Assembly: GCA_973895155.1 (NCBI GenBank)
Contig: OZ316898.1
Span: 8,370,001-8,434,000, forward strand
Origin: Marsupella aquatica
Taxonomy: Eukaryota > Marchantiophyta
Length of the DNA stretch: 64,000 nt
Reading direction: 5' to 3'
In this document: positions 35,131-47,929 of the stretch, one piece after another
Numbering within the stretch: the stretch's first letter is position 1
How the letters are laid out: every line of letters begins with the position of its first letter
Notes under the pieces: model-generated
What the model saw: the letters and a program-made list of their open reading frames with translations, nothing else
Told to the model about the DNA's origin: nothing
The model's database searches: none
Position numbers and translations under genes: made by a program

Positions 35131-37300
35131 CTGAAAACAAAGTTTACAATGTAGAAATAGCTCGACAGAAAGCTCAGGGAACATGGGCAGGCATCCACTC
35201 AACAATCAAAAGCGCGTTTCCAAAATAAGCACAAAAGAAAGCTTCACTATCAAAGAGGTCCTCGCCGACGTTTTTTCTACTCGGGACATGACATGTATAT
35301 CCATTCCGATCTGCACAGCGCGTGAAGTGGTGGCCGGTGCCGGTAAGCTGCCGCGCTATTTCTTTCCAGGAAGGCCTTTTCCCGCTCCCGAATTCTTTCG
35401 CGTGTGCGGGGGCAGATCTGGCCCGGCCAGAGCTGGACCGCATCGGGCCAAGCTTAACTCACAATTGTGACAGAGTTTGGAGCACCATTTCTGGTTCATC
35501 AGTCAGTTGGACTCCAGATTATTTTGATTACTGAGGACCTCGGCCTGTCCCTCGCATCACAACACCAAGAGATGAAGAGAAACTCTGTCATCAGCTATGG
35601 CTCTGGCACTTCTTTTTCTTCGTCTTCCTCTTCTGACGAGCTTGTGTACCGGAAACGCGAAACTCTGTCAACGACTAGCTATGGCTCTGGCTCTGGCTCT
35701 TCTTTTCGCTGCCGGGTCTACTCCAGTCGCAGCAATAGTAAAATAATGGCACAGGCCTCTTGGTTTGTGCCATGAAGGCTTTCCAAAAGGACAGAAGGAG
35801 AACGCGGTCGGTGACGGCATGCAGCGGATTTTTCCACGAGGCTTCTTCTGCTTCGTGTCTTCTTTTGAGACAGATGCCCAACAAACGAAAGTGTATGGAA
35901 AGGGGATTTTGCCACTAGGCTTCTTACTCTTCTTTATGTCTTCTTTTGAAACAGATGCCAGACAAACGAAAATGTATGGAAGAAGGATTGTTCCACGAGG
36001 CTTCTTCTGCTTCGTGACTTCTTTTCAGACAGATGCACAACAAACTAAAGTGTATGGAAGGAGGCAAATTCACCTGGCTTCTCCCCCCCACTTCTTCTCC
36101 CCCCACTTGGTGTACCGGTTTCCACCTCGGCTCCACAGGTTTTTCTTTACCGTCCATGGAAGGGGTTGCAGCTGCTCTAGTTACTACCATCTTTCTCACT
36201 TGAAGTCAGCTTTCGTGGCCATCACTCTTCTCACTATCCCAGTTATTCAGCAGGTAGTACGTGTTGCTGCACTCCGCTGGTGAGGATTTTGTGGACCACG
36301 AATCCTATATAATCAAATTGATACTATATTCGCCGTGGCATATGCCGGCGTCATCTGATCAAAATACTCAGGGCCTGAAATGTCACGCTGTTTTTCAGAA
36401 TCCAAGTTTGATTTTCATATTCAATTCCATTCCTCTCCGTTGATGTCGACCTGACTAAGTTTCCAAGTTGATTAGAGAGGCCTGCCGTTTCAAAGTACAT
36501 CCAGTCTTGACTCTTTTCATGGGCTCTCATCGGAAATTAGAATGGAGACGTGGACGACGAAGAAGGACGTAACCAACGCGCAGTACTGCACCTCTGTGTT
36601 TCGATAAGAGCGACCTCGGATCTCTGCTTCACTGGAAGCTCAGTTCGTTCAGTGTTAGTGGGAGGAGCACCATGCGATTGCTCTCTCCTCTATGTTGTTG
36701 CCAGCTGGGCTTGGGTGAACGGATGATACATGATTTTGGTGCGCTGAGAGTCGACAAGGAGGAAATTGGTGTTTCAAATCAAGGTACAGTTCAGGCTGTG
36801 ATTCACTTGTTGACTCCAAATCGTCGGGTGTCAATCAGGAATCAAGCTAGCAGGCATAGCTTTATATTCTGAAATAATTGCGAATTATCGAAGTCTGGGG
36901 ATGGAGCAGCTGCTTGAACAATTGCCATTTGTCTTGAAATAGGAAAATATCGTTTTTTCGAGTGACCATGAAGAATTGTGAAATTTGTGAGCTGAGGATT
37001 GGAAGAAGCAGAGGTGGGTACTCTGATCTGGGTCTGGGTCTGGGTCTGGGTCTGGAACCGGAGACAGCCAAGCTAGTTTGAAACACACTTCGATAAGGTA
37101 GGAAACATCATGATGCTTGGGGCCGGGGCAAGTTCGAGGGACTGTTGTTGAAGCTGGAGAACGGAAGGTTTCACTCTGGAAATCTGCTAGATAAGAGGGT
37201 ACAGGGTTGATCGATTGATATGGTTTTCTCTTGAAAATCTTGCTCTCGTGTTTGACAAGTGATGCTTCATACTTAAGTGTGGGAGAACAATTTCACAACC
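35131..37300. other. Region between PsbP relic and kinase; signal-peptide-like frame and repeats
   Basis: A plus-strand frame from about 35598 encodes two hydrophobic MALAL...-type stretches and stops at about 35745. The two stretches come from a duplicated AACTCTGTCA...AGCTATGGCTCTGGC unit. It could be an orphan signal-peptide exon, but I found no domain exon to join to it. The kinase 5' flank lies at the right end, with five GGTCTG hexamers at 37026-37054. Confidence 0.35.
35834..36072 (+). repeat. ~79-bp tandem repeat, three copies
   Basis: Units start at about 35834, 35912 and 35993 (spacings 78 and 81). Each contains AGGCTTCTT, TCTTTTGA(G/A)ACAGATGCC and AAACGAAA(G/A)TGTATGGAA. The resulting open frame (35765-36283) is a repeat artefact or a repeat protein of unknown meaning. 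Confidence 0.9.
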
Positions 37301-38611
37301 ATGGTTGCCAGGTTATTACTGGCTGAAGAGGTGGGCGATGCAGTCATCAAAGACGCCGCCGGAGCTCCTGAAACATTTTTCCCCGGCATCAATCGGGGTG
37401 CGTCTCTGGCAGTGGGTGCGGTGGTTGGAATCATTGTGGGTGCTTTAGGGGCTGCAGTTCTCGCCTTTTTCGTGGTTTGGTGGATCCAGAGAAGGCTCAA
37501 ATCCGATTCTCCAGATGATGAGAATTTCTTGGAAAATTTAGCTGGTTTACCCCCACGATTCTCTTACAAGGCCTTGCAACTTGCTACCAACAACTTTGGG
37601 AAGACTCTGGGAGGGGGTGGCTACGCGACAGTATACGAGGGTACACTTCCAAATGGGGTCAAGATTGCTGTCAAAAAGTTGAACAGGCAGATAGGAAGCC
37701 AAGATTTCCGTGCCGAAGTGGCCACAGTGGGTGGCATTCATCACTTCAATCTGGTCCGGCTGCTCGGATTTTGCGCCCAGGGGGCACACAGGTTGCTGGT
37801 TTATGAATTCATGGCCAATGGGTCGCTTGACACATGGATTTTCCCCAGAGACGCTGCTGATGAAAATGGGTCGAACAAAATACTTCGTTGGAGTGAGAGG
37901 TTCAACATAGCTCTGGAGACTGCCAGAGGGCTTGCTTATCTACATGATGAATGTGACAAACGAATCATTCACTTTGATGTGAAACCGTCCAACTTGCTGC
38001 TCGATGAGAACCTGCATGCCAAGGTGGCCGATTTCGGGCTCTCCAAAATCTACGAGAGGGATGTTGGCTCGGAAGTGATGGTCACAACTGTGCGGGGAAC
38101 GCCTGGATATGTTGCCCCAGAGTGGCTCCTGGGAATGGCTATCACTGAGAAGGGCGATGTTTACAGCTATGGATTGGTTTTGTTCGAGCTCATGGGCGGG
38201 AGGAAGAATGCAGATCCTACAGATAAAACAGGGGATGGATATTTCCCGGCAACCTGCCTTCGGGAAGTGACAGAACGAGGTTTTGTGGGTACGTCTTTGA
38301 GTGTACTCTTAGATCCCAGGCTTAATGGTAGCTTTGATGAAGAGCAGGCGAAGAGGACGCTGAAGGTGGCATTTTGGTGTATTCAAGAAGCACCTGAGGA
38401 CAGACCCAACATGCGGGAAGTTGTCTTAATGCTGGACGGAAAGTTGCAGATTTTGGACCCGCCTTCTGTAAGATTTGCGGGTTTGAACAAAAGAATCCAA
38501 AGCATGGAAAGAGAAAAGTTGCGACGGCTGGCTTTTGGGGAGACTACCATCACAGGAGAACAATGCTCTCCATCTTTTATCGCCACTCAGACTGTGGTAA
38601 ATCCGAGATAA
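37301..38611 (+). CDS. Receptor-like serine/threonine kinase without ectodomain (SD2-5-like kinase class)
   Basis: Single-exon frame of 436 residues. A short N-terminal region (1-35) precedes one membrane segment (about 36-62), a basic stop-transfer stretch (IQRRLK) and a complete kinase domain from about 88 to 385. Motifs: glycine loop LGGGGYATVYEG at 103-114, Lys125 in IAVKKL, Glu139 in helix C, catalytic HFDVKPSN at 224-231, DFG at 244-246, APE at 272-274 and the DVYSYG block at 286-291. HFD instead of HRD makes it a non-RD kinase, as in the SD2-5 and LRK10L branches. The ATG at 37301 sits in ACAACCATGG, a good initiation context, and TAA precedes it in frame at 37274, so an upstream extension would need splicing. 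No lectin or other ectodomain exon was found upstream. Substrate and ligand are unknown. Confidence 0.88.
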   Translation: MVARLLLAEEVGDAVIKDAAGAPETFFPGINRGASLAVGAVVGIIVGALGAAVLAFFVVWWIQRRLKSDSPDDENFLENLAGLPPRFSYKALQLATNNFGKTLGGGGYATVYEGTLPNGVKIAVKKLNRQIGSQDFRAEVATVGGIHHFNLVRLLGFCAQGAHRLLVYEFMANGSLDTWIFPRDAADENGSNKILRWSERFNIALETARGLAYLHDECDKRIIHFDVKPSNLLLDENLHAKVADFGLSKIYERDVGSEVMVTTVRGTPGYVAPEWLLGMAITEKGDVYSYGLVLFELMGGRKNADPTDKTGDGYFPATCLREVTERGFVGTSLSVLLDPRLNGSFDEEQAKRTLKVAFWCIQEAPEDRPNMREVVLMLDGKLQILDPPSVRFAGLNKRIQSMEREKLRRLAFGETTITGEQCSPSFIATQTVVNPR

Positions 38612-41284
38612 TACACGATATAGAGCTGCTGAGCAAACGCTGGTCCGACAATGAAGTAGAGTTCGTGGTCTCGCATGACATTTAGCAGACATACGGCAAT
38701 CCACGAAAGATACTGGGTTTCTTCTTTATCCGAATCAAAAGCAGGACTAGCAAAGAGAGTCGAGTGGGTTCTAAGCAAATTCCTCTGGTCAGATTGAAAG
38801 GCTTGGGTGGACCAGTGCCACATTGTTTGGATGATACTGACTTTGGAGGAAGAAGAGAGGAATGACAGGGTCAGTATTGTGATGTGCATTCGTACGTGGT
38901 TTCTCAGAAGTACAACCTGGCGTCCCATGACTACAAAAATGGTTCCAAGAGCCAGAGAAACCCAGGATTCAGACCGTCATGTACATAGTTCAACTTCAAC
39001 TAAGAAATGGGGTATGTAATATAATTGATGTGAGAGGAATTTGGTAGTGGTGGTAGAAGGAGATGCAATGCTGAAGTTTCTACAGGTAAGATTTCTGTTG
39101 ACCCGAAGGATGCAGAAGGCAATTGTATTTCATTGGAGACCTGTGAAGCGGCGACAAGTCTCTTTGCTGAATTGTCGTTAGTTTTGAATACTGAGAAATT
39201 CAAAATGTTTTGTGGCATGTGGACTTCCAATTAACGGGTCTTCTTGATTTGTGCCTTCTTTGCGCTGAATGAAAAGCGACGGAATCGGAAAATTACTACT
39301 AGCATAGGGAGGGACTTATGTGCTAATTTCTTCGCCTAGATTGTGGTGTATTGTTACTGTAGAAGTACGAAGAAGGGCGGCTGTTTTCTGTCTCATTCCT
39401 GAAGTAATCCTTCTAAAGTAATTGTTACACTATCTCACTTATGTAAGCCAATGCAGGAGTCAAATGTTACCAGATTATGACAAAATTTACTCTTCAATCT
39501 TGAGCGTCCTATTTTTTATTTTAAATGAGAAGCTTTTACGGCGTTTTCCAAAACAGGGAAAACTCCGAGCCTATCTAGGAGCCAATTATATGAAGGTGTT
39601 TTCACTCAACTTTATTCAGGATTATATAGCCGTTGTAAGCAGATGTGCGAATGTGTAATGTTTCTCCTGACATGATCTGAATTTTCTTTTCTGTTTCACG
39701 TCTCTAACTAGCTACTGGTCTCCTGAACAATATAGGCCACTACGGCATTCTCGCTCCTATAGGCAAGATTCTTTGCAAATAGACAGTTCTCAGATTGGCT
39801 CCTCCTCTGCCGAAACTCTTTCCATGGAGCCTAGGCTTTACATTCATGGTGACTGTCTTTCCAGGTGCTCTTTGGCACCATTCTCAAAATGACATCGTGA
39901 ACTCTTTATTCTAAGAAAGGAACTGTATGAAGCATTATTTTCCCTGCAGAAGCATTCTGTTCTTTTGAATTTATGAAAGAGGGGGATTTCCCCTGGAGTC
40001 TCACGAAGAAGATTTATTATATCCCACCTTACCGCTGTCGACATTTATGGATGTGATGACCACAGACGGAGTCGATCTGTGTGGATTCCAGCAGCTTTAA
40101 GTCTTGGTCATCCTCATCCATACTTTGTGCCTTGCTCAGCTGTTTAATGTAGATTGATATGCCGAATTTGATCCAGCTATAGATTGATTAATGATATGCG
40201 AAGCAGAACGATGCTTGGATGTAATGGCAATTTACATCGTAATGGCAATTTACATCTGGAATGCCTGCAGAGTTGATGTTGATCTAGCATGTCACACTGA
40301 CGATCATTACTTGTTGTATCATTATTTGGACCAAATTTGGTGCATGAGATTCAAGAATTTGTCTGGCTGGTAAAGGGACTTAATTAGTATGAAATTCAAG
40401 AACTTGCCTGGCTGGTAAAGGGAATTAGTATGCACAGGTGGGGAACAAAGAGTAGGTTAATCCAGCAGGGCCCACTGCCCATAGATCTGGCTCTTTAACA
40501 AGACAAGTGGAAATGCTCTAATGAGTTATATATGACAGTGTAAAGTGCAAATCTGTACCGGGGATAGATACAATCCCCATGGGCAGTGACACCCTTTACA
40601 CTGTCACTTTTGCATACCTTTTCTCCCGAGCTTTGTATTTCTTAATTTTTTTAGACCCTAAATTCCTACCTTGATCAATGTTGAGCGTTAGCATAGGTAA
40701 TTTGCTGTTAGAAGGGCTTGGTAGAACTAGCCTCATTTGGCTCACTTTTATTAAAGGTTGAGAATTCAAAGTCACTAATTTTCAAAGATGTATTTATTGT
40801 TTTCTTTTTGTCTTAAACCTAAATGGGGAGGAAATACATTTAGACTCCCCCCACCCCAATGTGATACTTTTTTTGCCGGGAACCCAGACCAGGGTGAGTT
40901 CCAATGGAACGGACACTCCCACCCCAATGTGACACTTTTTTTGTAGAGAACCCAGACCAGGGTGAGTTCCAATGGATCCGGCAGGGACCTGCACCAGGAA
41001 GGAGAGAGGATTAAATCAGGGCCACAAAATGGACAACCAGGAGCCAAGCAGATAATAATCAGAACGCCAATTCACTACCCACAAAACCCATCCCACCCAC
41101 ACACATATACTCTCCACAGCATTAGGGTGTGGAAGGGGATTGAATGGGGACCTCCTAGTTCCAGGCAAATCCTCTACCCAATTGACCTAACCCAATTGGT
41201 TTCTTTATTGTTTTCTATCACATTGCACTCTTTGTTGATATGTGTATCATGTTAGCTCGACAAGAAAATATAATACCCGTATAC
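38612..41284. other. Intergenic, 3' of the kinase; small duplications only
   Basis: No gene recognised. Two local duplications are visible. One is CAAGAA(T/C)TTG(T/C)CTGGCTGGTAAAGGGA at about 40352 and 40396. The other is a 68-base tandem unit (CCCACCCCAATGTGA...CAGGGTGAGTTCCAATGGA) at 40850-40917 and 40918-40977. Confidence 0.5.
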
Positions 41285-41739
41285 TGTTGGAGTATTTACA
41301 GTAAAGTAAACGCTTGTATTACTGAGAAATGGGCTCAAGGCTTTATACCGTAGAGCCAAGTAAACAAAATGACACATGGCTGCATACTATAAGATTGCAT
41401 GGCCTACTGCATCCCCCATAATTTATATCGATGCATGCAACATGATTTAGTGCATACATCAAATCTAACCTACTCTATCTACTCTTCCAAGTACGCAATC
41501 AACTCTAATGCGGTGCGGCGCCTATTATGGTGTGGCGCGGGCTATATATCAACTCAATTGCAGTGCGGCACCTATTATGGTGCGGTGCGGCTAGGCACAA
41601 TTCTAAATAAACTGCTATGCTAAATAAACAACACGTAGTCTAATAAGATATTATTCTGACCGGGACACCTCTACGTGATTATAGTGATGAATCAGATCAA
41701 CATAAGTCATGCTATGTAGTGAGTCACGTACTTTCAACA
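41285..41739 (-). mobile_element. 3' LTR of the split copia element
   Basis: On the minus strand the segment starts TGTTGAAAG and ends TCCAACA (455 bp). It directly follows the end of the copia RNase H reading frame and a purine-rich GGATGGAAG that could serve as polypurine tract. Internally, GCGGCGCCTATTATGGTG-like sequence is duplicated around 41512-41590. The 5' partner is not in the window. Confidence 0.65.
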
Positions 41740-43686
41740 CTTCCATCCGAACTACAATTTCTCAGAACTAACTACCCCTATGGAAGCTCGCATCCTGCCA
41801 AACTGTTCAAAAGGAATAGCCTTGGTGAAAATATCCGCCAATTGTTGGTCCGTGGGTACATATTGGGGACAGATTTGTTGACCTTGGAATTTGTCACGGA
41901 CAAAGTGATACTGGACAATCATCTATATGCTTTGTGCGGCGATGAAATTCCGGATTCTTGATTCATGAGCTTAATTGCACTTTGATTATCTACCATCAAT
42001 GGTGTTGGAGTCTCTTGTTTCAGCTTCATCCCTTCTAGTAATGTTCTCAACCACATAGCCTCCTTGGTAGCAGTACAAGCAGACACGTACTCTGCTTCAG
42101 TTGTAGAAGTTGCAATGCAACCTTGCTTGGTACTCATCCAAGCAATTGAACCACCATTTAGCATGAAAAAAAATCCACTCCTGGATTTTCTAGTGTCAAT
42201 GTCAGCAGCATAATCCGCATCACAAAAAAACCTGTCAGAATGTTTCGAGCTAAATTTGTCTCCCCTCCGAAACATATCCCATGGTTGGCAGTACCCTTAA
42301 GATATTTAAAGATGCATTTTACCGCCTCCCAATGCTCTATACAAGGATTAGAGCAACAACGAGCAACATTGCTAACGGCATAAGCAATATCAGGTCGAGT
42401 ACAAATCATTGCAAACATTAACGACCCTACTGCTTCCTGATATGGTACTTGGCCGAGTACAAATTTTTCAGACGTTCCTGTACTCAACTTAACATTGGGA
42501 TTGCAAGGAAGAGACACAGGGTGTGCTCTTTCCTGTCCAAACCTCTTCACAATCTCTGAGATGTATCTAGACTGATGTAACAGAATGGTATTTGCTACTC
42601 TATCTCGGATGACTAGATATCCTACATAATAATCAGCCTCCCTATCAGTAACATCGAGATCCTGCTGAAGATACTTAGGATATCATGGCTCGAAGATGCT
42701 TGTGATCAGTAGAGCAAGAAAGTCCATCATCCACAAAGATATTAACAATGAGCATAGGCTCTTGGTGTTGTATGTACACACAAGAATCAGCTACGGTAGG
42801 GAGCAAATCAAACATTTTCAAAAATTTGTCAAATTTCTGATTCCAAGTTCTAGAGGATTGCTTCAATCCATATAGAGACCTCTTCAATCGACATACCAGA
42901 TTTTTGTTTCCCTCCTTCACATATCCTGTTGGTTGCTCCATGTAGATGGTCTCAAGTAGTTCTCCATTCGTCTTGATGTCAAATTGAATCATCTCCATAT
43001 TTTTTTCAGCAGCTATTGCAAAAGTAGTTCTTACTGAATCAAGTTTGACAACAGGTGAGAAAGTCTCATCATAATCACTACTGGCCACTTGAGAGTAGCC
43101 TTTAGCAACTAGACGAGCTTTGTACCGATCAATTTCTCCATTCGGTTTGTGCTTGGTTTTGTATACCCACTTACATTTGATTGCCTTGCGGTCTGGAGGC
43201 AACACACATAGCTCCCATGTGTTGTTTTGGATGAGAGCATCAATCTCTTCATTCATAGCTACATCCTTCCAGTGAGGCAATTTCCATGCATCAGTGAACT
43301 GAACAGGATCAGACTGTAAACTAGTAGAAATTTCAAGTGCCTCACTTAACCATGCCTGAGACTTCTTGCTTGTAAACTCCACTTCATCAAATCTCTTTGG
43401 TGGGATACGTTGATCAGCAGACCTCAAAACCCGATCAGATGTACCTGCATGTGATAATCCAACTTCGTTCTGGTCTACTTTTTTGCTAGCTCTCATGGGG
43501 CTACGTGAACCCCTACCTGAGCAGCTACCTGAACCCCAATCTGAACTTTGCTGCACATTGCTTGGACTCCTAGTGAGTACAACCTCCAAACTCCCATCTT
43601 CATGGGAAATACTCTCTTGATCAACGCTAGATAGAATAGAGACATTGGACTTGATAATTTCTCATCTCCCTCTATTACTAGATGGC
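41740..43686 (-). pseudogene. Ty1/copia pol, reverse transcriptase and RNase H part
   Basis: Minus-strand relic of a plant copia polyprotein, spread over several frames. Recognisable blocks, in order: the linker and WKDVAMNEEIDAL...NTWELV-like region (about 43280-43200), KWVYKTKHKPNGEIDRYKAR (about 43160), a damaged RT catalytic region with IFVDDGL (about 42720-42740), the YQEAVGSLMF...RPDIAYAVS block (about 42380-42450), RNase H with the CDADYA, STTEAEYVSA and VDNQSAI motifs (about 42000-42230) and the C-terminal QLADIFTKAIP motif (about 41805-41835). There are at least four frame breaks, and a YGEL-type segment of RT is shortened. It cannot encode active enzyme. The 5' end is cut at 43686 by the large element described next. 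The integrase half lies at 60384-61195. Confidence 0.85.
43683..43686. other. Target-site duplication, left copy (TGGC)
   Basis: Four bases TGGC immediately outside the left inverted terminal repeat, matched by TGGC at 60384-60387 immediately outside the right one. Removing one copy and the element between joins the two halves of the copia relic. Confidence 0.65.
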
Positions 43687-43704
43687 GGCCTCATTCACAA
43701 TTGG
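43687..43704 (+). repeat. Left terminal inverted repeat
   Basis: GGCCTCATTCACAATTGG. Seventeen of 18 bases match the reverse complement of 60366-60383. Similarity stops abruptly inward, so the repeat is short. Confidence 0.7.
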
Positions 43705-46700
43705 AGGACTCAAAAGGAGTGTCACACCTGAAAATTTGTTACAAAATGATCGTTCTCAAGGAAAGTTCTTTGAGCATTGGGTTGATGATTTAGTTATTTG
43801 ATATGTTTGACATAGAAACCACATCATAGCCTTATAATATTAAGTGACCCATATGTTTTTTGAAAGCTCTAAGGTTTCCTGTTTCCTCTCGCAAGATATT
43901 TGTCAGGACTGGTCACACAAAAAGTCACAATACTTGATCTCCCAAAAGGACTGCAAGTTTTAATTTTTTTTCTAGTAACAAGTTTTGAGGGTATGCATAG
44001 GGAGACACTACATGATGTCCTATCAAAATGGAACCAAAAAAGTCATTAGTTTGAATTAGCAGGAAAGAAATGAACAGGAATTTAGGGCTCAGTTAGGGCC
44101 ATTTCCGCCAGGACAACTTCAAAATTTTGTTTTTGAGATTTCTTTGCATTTCCAAGTACCCTATAACATGATTAAGAATGTGATGAATCTATATGAAAAT
44201 TTTGACTTTGTATGTAATCGCAAATACCAAATGGAAAGGATTTAGGAGTTCTCCCTAAAAGTCCTTCCCATTCCTTTCTCATACTCAAAGTCAGGACTAT
44301 CGAAAGATCTGATCCGTTCATTTAAAATGTTTGTTTAATCGGGACGGTGTGGATGCAAGGTTCTTTGAATCCTTTCTAGTTCTAACAGTAACTCTACTAT
44401 CCATGTCGTTTTCCACTACGGGGCCGGTGCTTCCCGCTTAGAGTTCCCTGCCAGCATTATCGGGATTCAAAGGGAGTCAATCTTTATTCTCGCTCTGTGT
44501 TATCCTCTGTGCGCTAGCATTAGCTGGTTTTGGAAGGAGTTGATTCACATTTCAATGGAGAAGGCCCTTGAGATAATGGACTGATTTCAATGTTGCCCGT
44601 TCAACGCTGCAAGTGAGGGGACAATGGCAGAACAAAATGGCCTGGTTGGAAGTTGAACAAAACTGAGAGAGGGACTATCTCGACGTAGAAGCGAAGCGTC
44701 AATGGCAAAACTAAGGTGTACGTGCTGGTCAATGGCGGAGAACTATGTACAGAGAGCTCTCATAGGACATTGAGCTGTTTTGGGAGAGGATCGAATTGAG
44801 GCAACGGGAATGGTAGGGCAGGCCACAATGCAGAGCCGCTACCCTCTCAAGGTAGGCTATACCTAAATGGGCTCACCATTCGTATTTATTTACTTCAACT
44901 GAAATTGCTCGAAAGTCATGGGAATTTTTGCTTGTATTATGTTTGCTTCAAGAATCTATACAAAAGTGGGCATTCTCTAGAGAGCATTCACGGATCAGAA
45001 CTGTTGTAATGGTGTCCCTATGAGTTGCATGAAAATAAGTCACAAGCTTTGTCTTTTGGACTTGCATCCGAAGTTGTCCTTGCTTACAATCCAGACAGTC
45101 CAAGTTAACTGAAGAAATCTGCATTCGGGCAACGTCTAGGATAAGGAAAACTGCTACTATTCAAGGTTTAGGGTTATGGTAGATATTTTTTAAATGGATC
45201 GGAGGAAATTGACATACCATAGAGGTTCCAGGTAAGATAATGTTTGGAGCGGCTTGAAGCGAAGCGCCTTTCGGCAGAGCGGAGCGCCTTTCTTTAAGCG
45301 GAGCGCCTTTCAGCGCCTTTAGTTGCAGCATGCGCATGGGGTGAAAGATTGCGTATCAAAATAATACTAACCCAATGTTGAGAGTGCTATGTGCAATCAA
45401 TAACTGGTGCCTCAGCTTGCCAGACTGTAGGTTCTTGACTACTAAAGGTGCCCAGTGCCATCAACACACAACGATGTTGGACCATTTCCCTGCCCAATGA
45501 GCCGGTTGATCGCAGCTGTGCAACTGCTTACAGCCCACGACCTTAAATGTTGATCAGACGCCGCCTTCAATTGAGGTATTAAATTTTCTACTACCTACTT
45601 ACCCATCCCTCTGCTGCAGCGCTCTAAACTGAAATGAAAGAAATTGTCTACTATATATCTTGCTGAGATAGTAGACTGTAGCCCCAAACTTGCCATTGCC
45701 GGTCCAAAAGCAATGGTTCCCACTAGCTGAATGCGGAGCTTTTCGGACCTATAGTTTGATACTATTTACGGTTCTTCCTTTGCATATAAAATTGAGAAAA
45801 TCAGAGAACAATCCAACAACCAAGTCCAAGGGGGAGTCTAGTGTCAATGCCAATGATCCTCTCGATCTGGCCATGCAACGGCATACATCTTCACAACCAA
45901 GAGGATCACACTGCGCCAGAAGAAGCTTCCGGCCAATGATCTCGTGAAACGACAGGTTTCTCCCATGTCTGTCTATTTGACACTTTGACTCTTGAAGCTT
46001 GGACTCCAAGCGGCCATGCTCACCACAAACCTAGTGAGCCAAGTGGCCACAATCTCCTAATAGTCGTTGCATTTCCATTTCCATTTCCATTTCATTTATA
46101 AGAATCATCTCCGAGTCGTTCATGTAGCAATCACTGGCACACTCTGGCACAATAGTCGTTGCAAAGAATGTGAACTGCTTGACAATGTGCTAATCAATCA
46201 ATCCATCGTTTGGAGATTGGTTTGTTGAATCTGAGAGGTTCAGCGTTTTCCAGAACTGTTTGAGAGGTGGGCTTTCTGTACGATCTGTTTGTTGTGTTGT
46301 TGCCTCTTTTGTCTCTGTTTTTTTATGGTGTTCGTGGGTTTTTGCCTTTTTCTGAATCATTTCTCTTGGCTTCATGAACTTTGAAATTCCAATGCATTTG
46401 CCTATTAGGCTGACGTGCAAATGCCCATTTGCTAATTGGAGGTTTCATTTATCAGTAGCCTACTTTATGGTGTGCAAAAAGGGCTAAGATAACTTTGATT
46501 TTCACATGTTCACCCCGGCCTTAGATATGTAGTTTTCCCAATCAAAGGACTGTCAGACGATCCAGTAGATCTTGTTTTGGTGAGACAACTTTTTCAATAT
46601 GCCCGCTCATCTTCTGTATCATTGCCAAATACTCAACGTAACGGACATTCGATTCTCTCTGTGGAGATGGATTTCTATTGTTTCCTGCTCATCTATCCCT

Positions 46701-47929
46701 TTTGCTGTTATGGAGTTCATTGTAGTACTTGATTGCTCCTTATCTCTCCTTTGATGGTAGTATGCTTAGAACTAGATTTGTTTATCAACTCACGCAGGCA
46801 CAATTCATCACCGGCCGTTTAGGACTTTTCAAGCTCACACTCGACTTGGATTTTGGGCCCAACTAGGATAATTTCCGGTTGAATTCACTTGTTGATGATT
46901 AATTCGATGCAGTTTGTGTCCGAATTTGCTTTGATGTAATTTTTCAACATCAATGATTGTTCTTCCCTGGTCAACTCCCGGCATTGTGCCTTTTATGCTT
47001 TGTCCAACACTTATGGGGCCCGACTTTTAGAGATGGGTCCTTGTGCCATTGATCATCTTGTATGTGGAGTAAGAATGAAGTTATTTTGAGCCTTGTCCAG
47101 TGTCTACCACGATGCTCTGCTTTGATTCACAGGGATAAGAGATCAGTCAAACGGAGGCAGATGGTCTAAGCCCATCACTATCTTGCTACCCTAGCACGAC
47201 TACTGCATCCCTCGGTAGTTTGGAATGCCTTCAAGGTCAAGGACTAGAATGAGGATGAAATTGGTGGCAAGGGAGAGGAAGCAAGTCGACTGCAAAGCTC
47301 AAGCCGTAGAGACACCGTCACAGCAAGAGCTTGAGACCGTGCCATTAGGACAGACTGATGTGCAAGTGCCTAAGCTTGGAGTGGAGGCTTGGTCTTGGGG
47401 AGATGCTTTTTTTGTGGCATGAAGGCGGCTGGGATGGTGAGTGCCTCGTTGCTCTACTTCTTTGCCCTGATCACTAGCTTTTGGACAGTTGGACTTCAAA
47501 AATCAGTAAATATTGAGAGGAACGTTTTATCCGATTACGTAGTAGTTTCTCCTGGCTATATTATGTTTCCATCCTTCCCCTAACATGCCTCATTCTATTT
47601 GAAATGCAAATGAATAATAAATTTTAAGTATGTTGTTTAATCTAGAATTTGGATAGGTTCGATCCCATGAAACTCAGCCAGGTTCCTTGCTCCCATCTAT
47701 TTTTTCTTTCATTATGTTGATTCAGTCTATTGTTTTTGGAATAATTTCTTCTTTTAACATGGTATTGCTTTCATAGCAGGAGAGGCAGTGACGGGTAGCT
47801 CGGGCACAAAATCCATTTGAAGGAGTTAGGAGGAAACATCCTCACTTGGCTACATGCAGTTTATCTTCAAGATCATTCTGGGTAGTTGACTCAGAGACCT
47901 GAGACCGAAGCTCTGATTGTATTGCATCA
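43705..47929. other. Left arm of the large transposon, no gene recognised
   Basis: About 4.2 kb without convincing exons. It holds a short GAAGCGAAGCGCCTTTC-type repeat at 45249-45321 and a CATTTC microsatellite at 46070-46097. A 65-codon frame at 47225-47422 could be a 5' exon of the transposase, but nothing in it is recognisable. Confidence 0.45.

Noticed and set aside
35170-35460. Possible 5' exon of the PsbP relic (minus frame with an Arg/Glu-rich stretch)
   Set aside because: It can be joined in phase only through a weak donor and shows no transit-peptide or family similarity.
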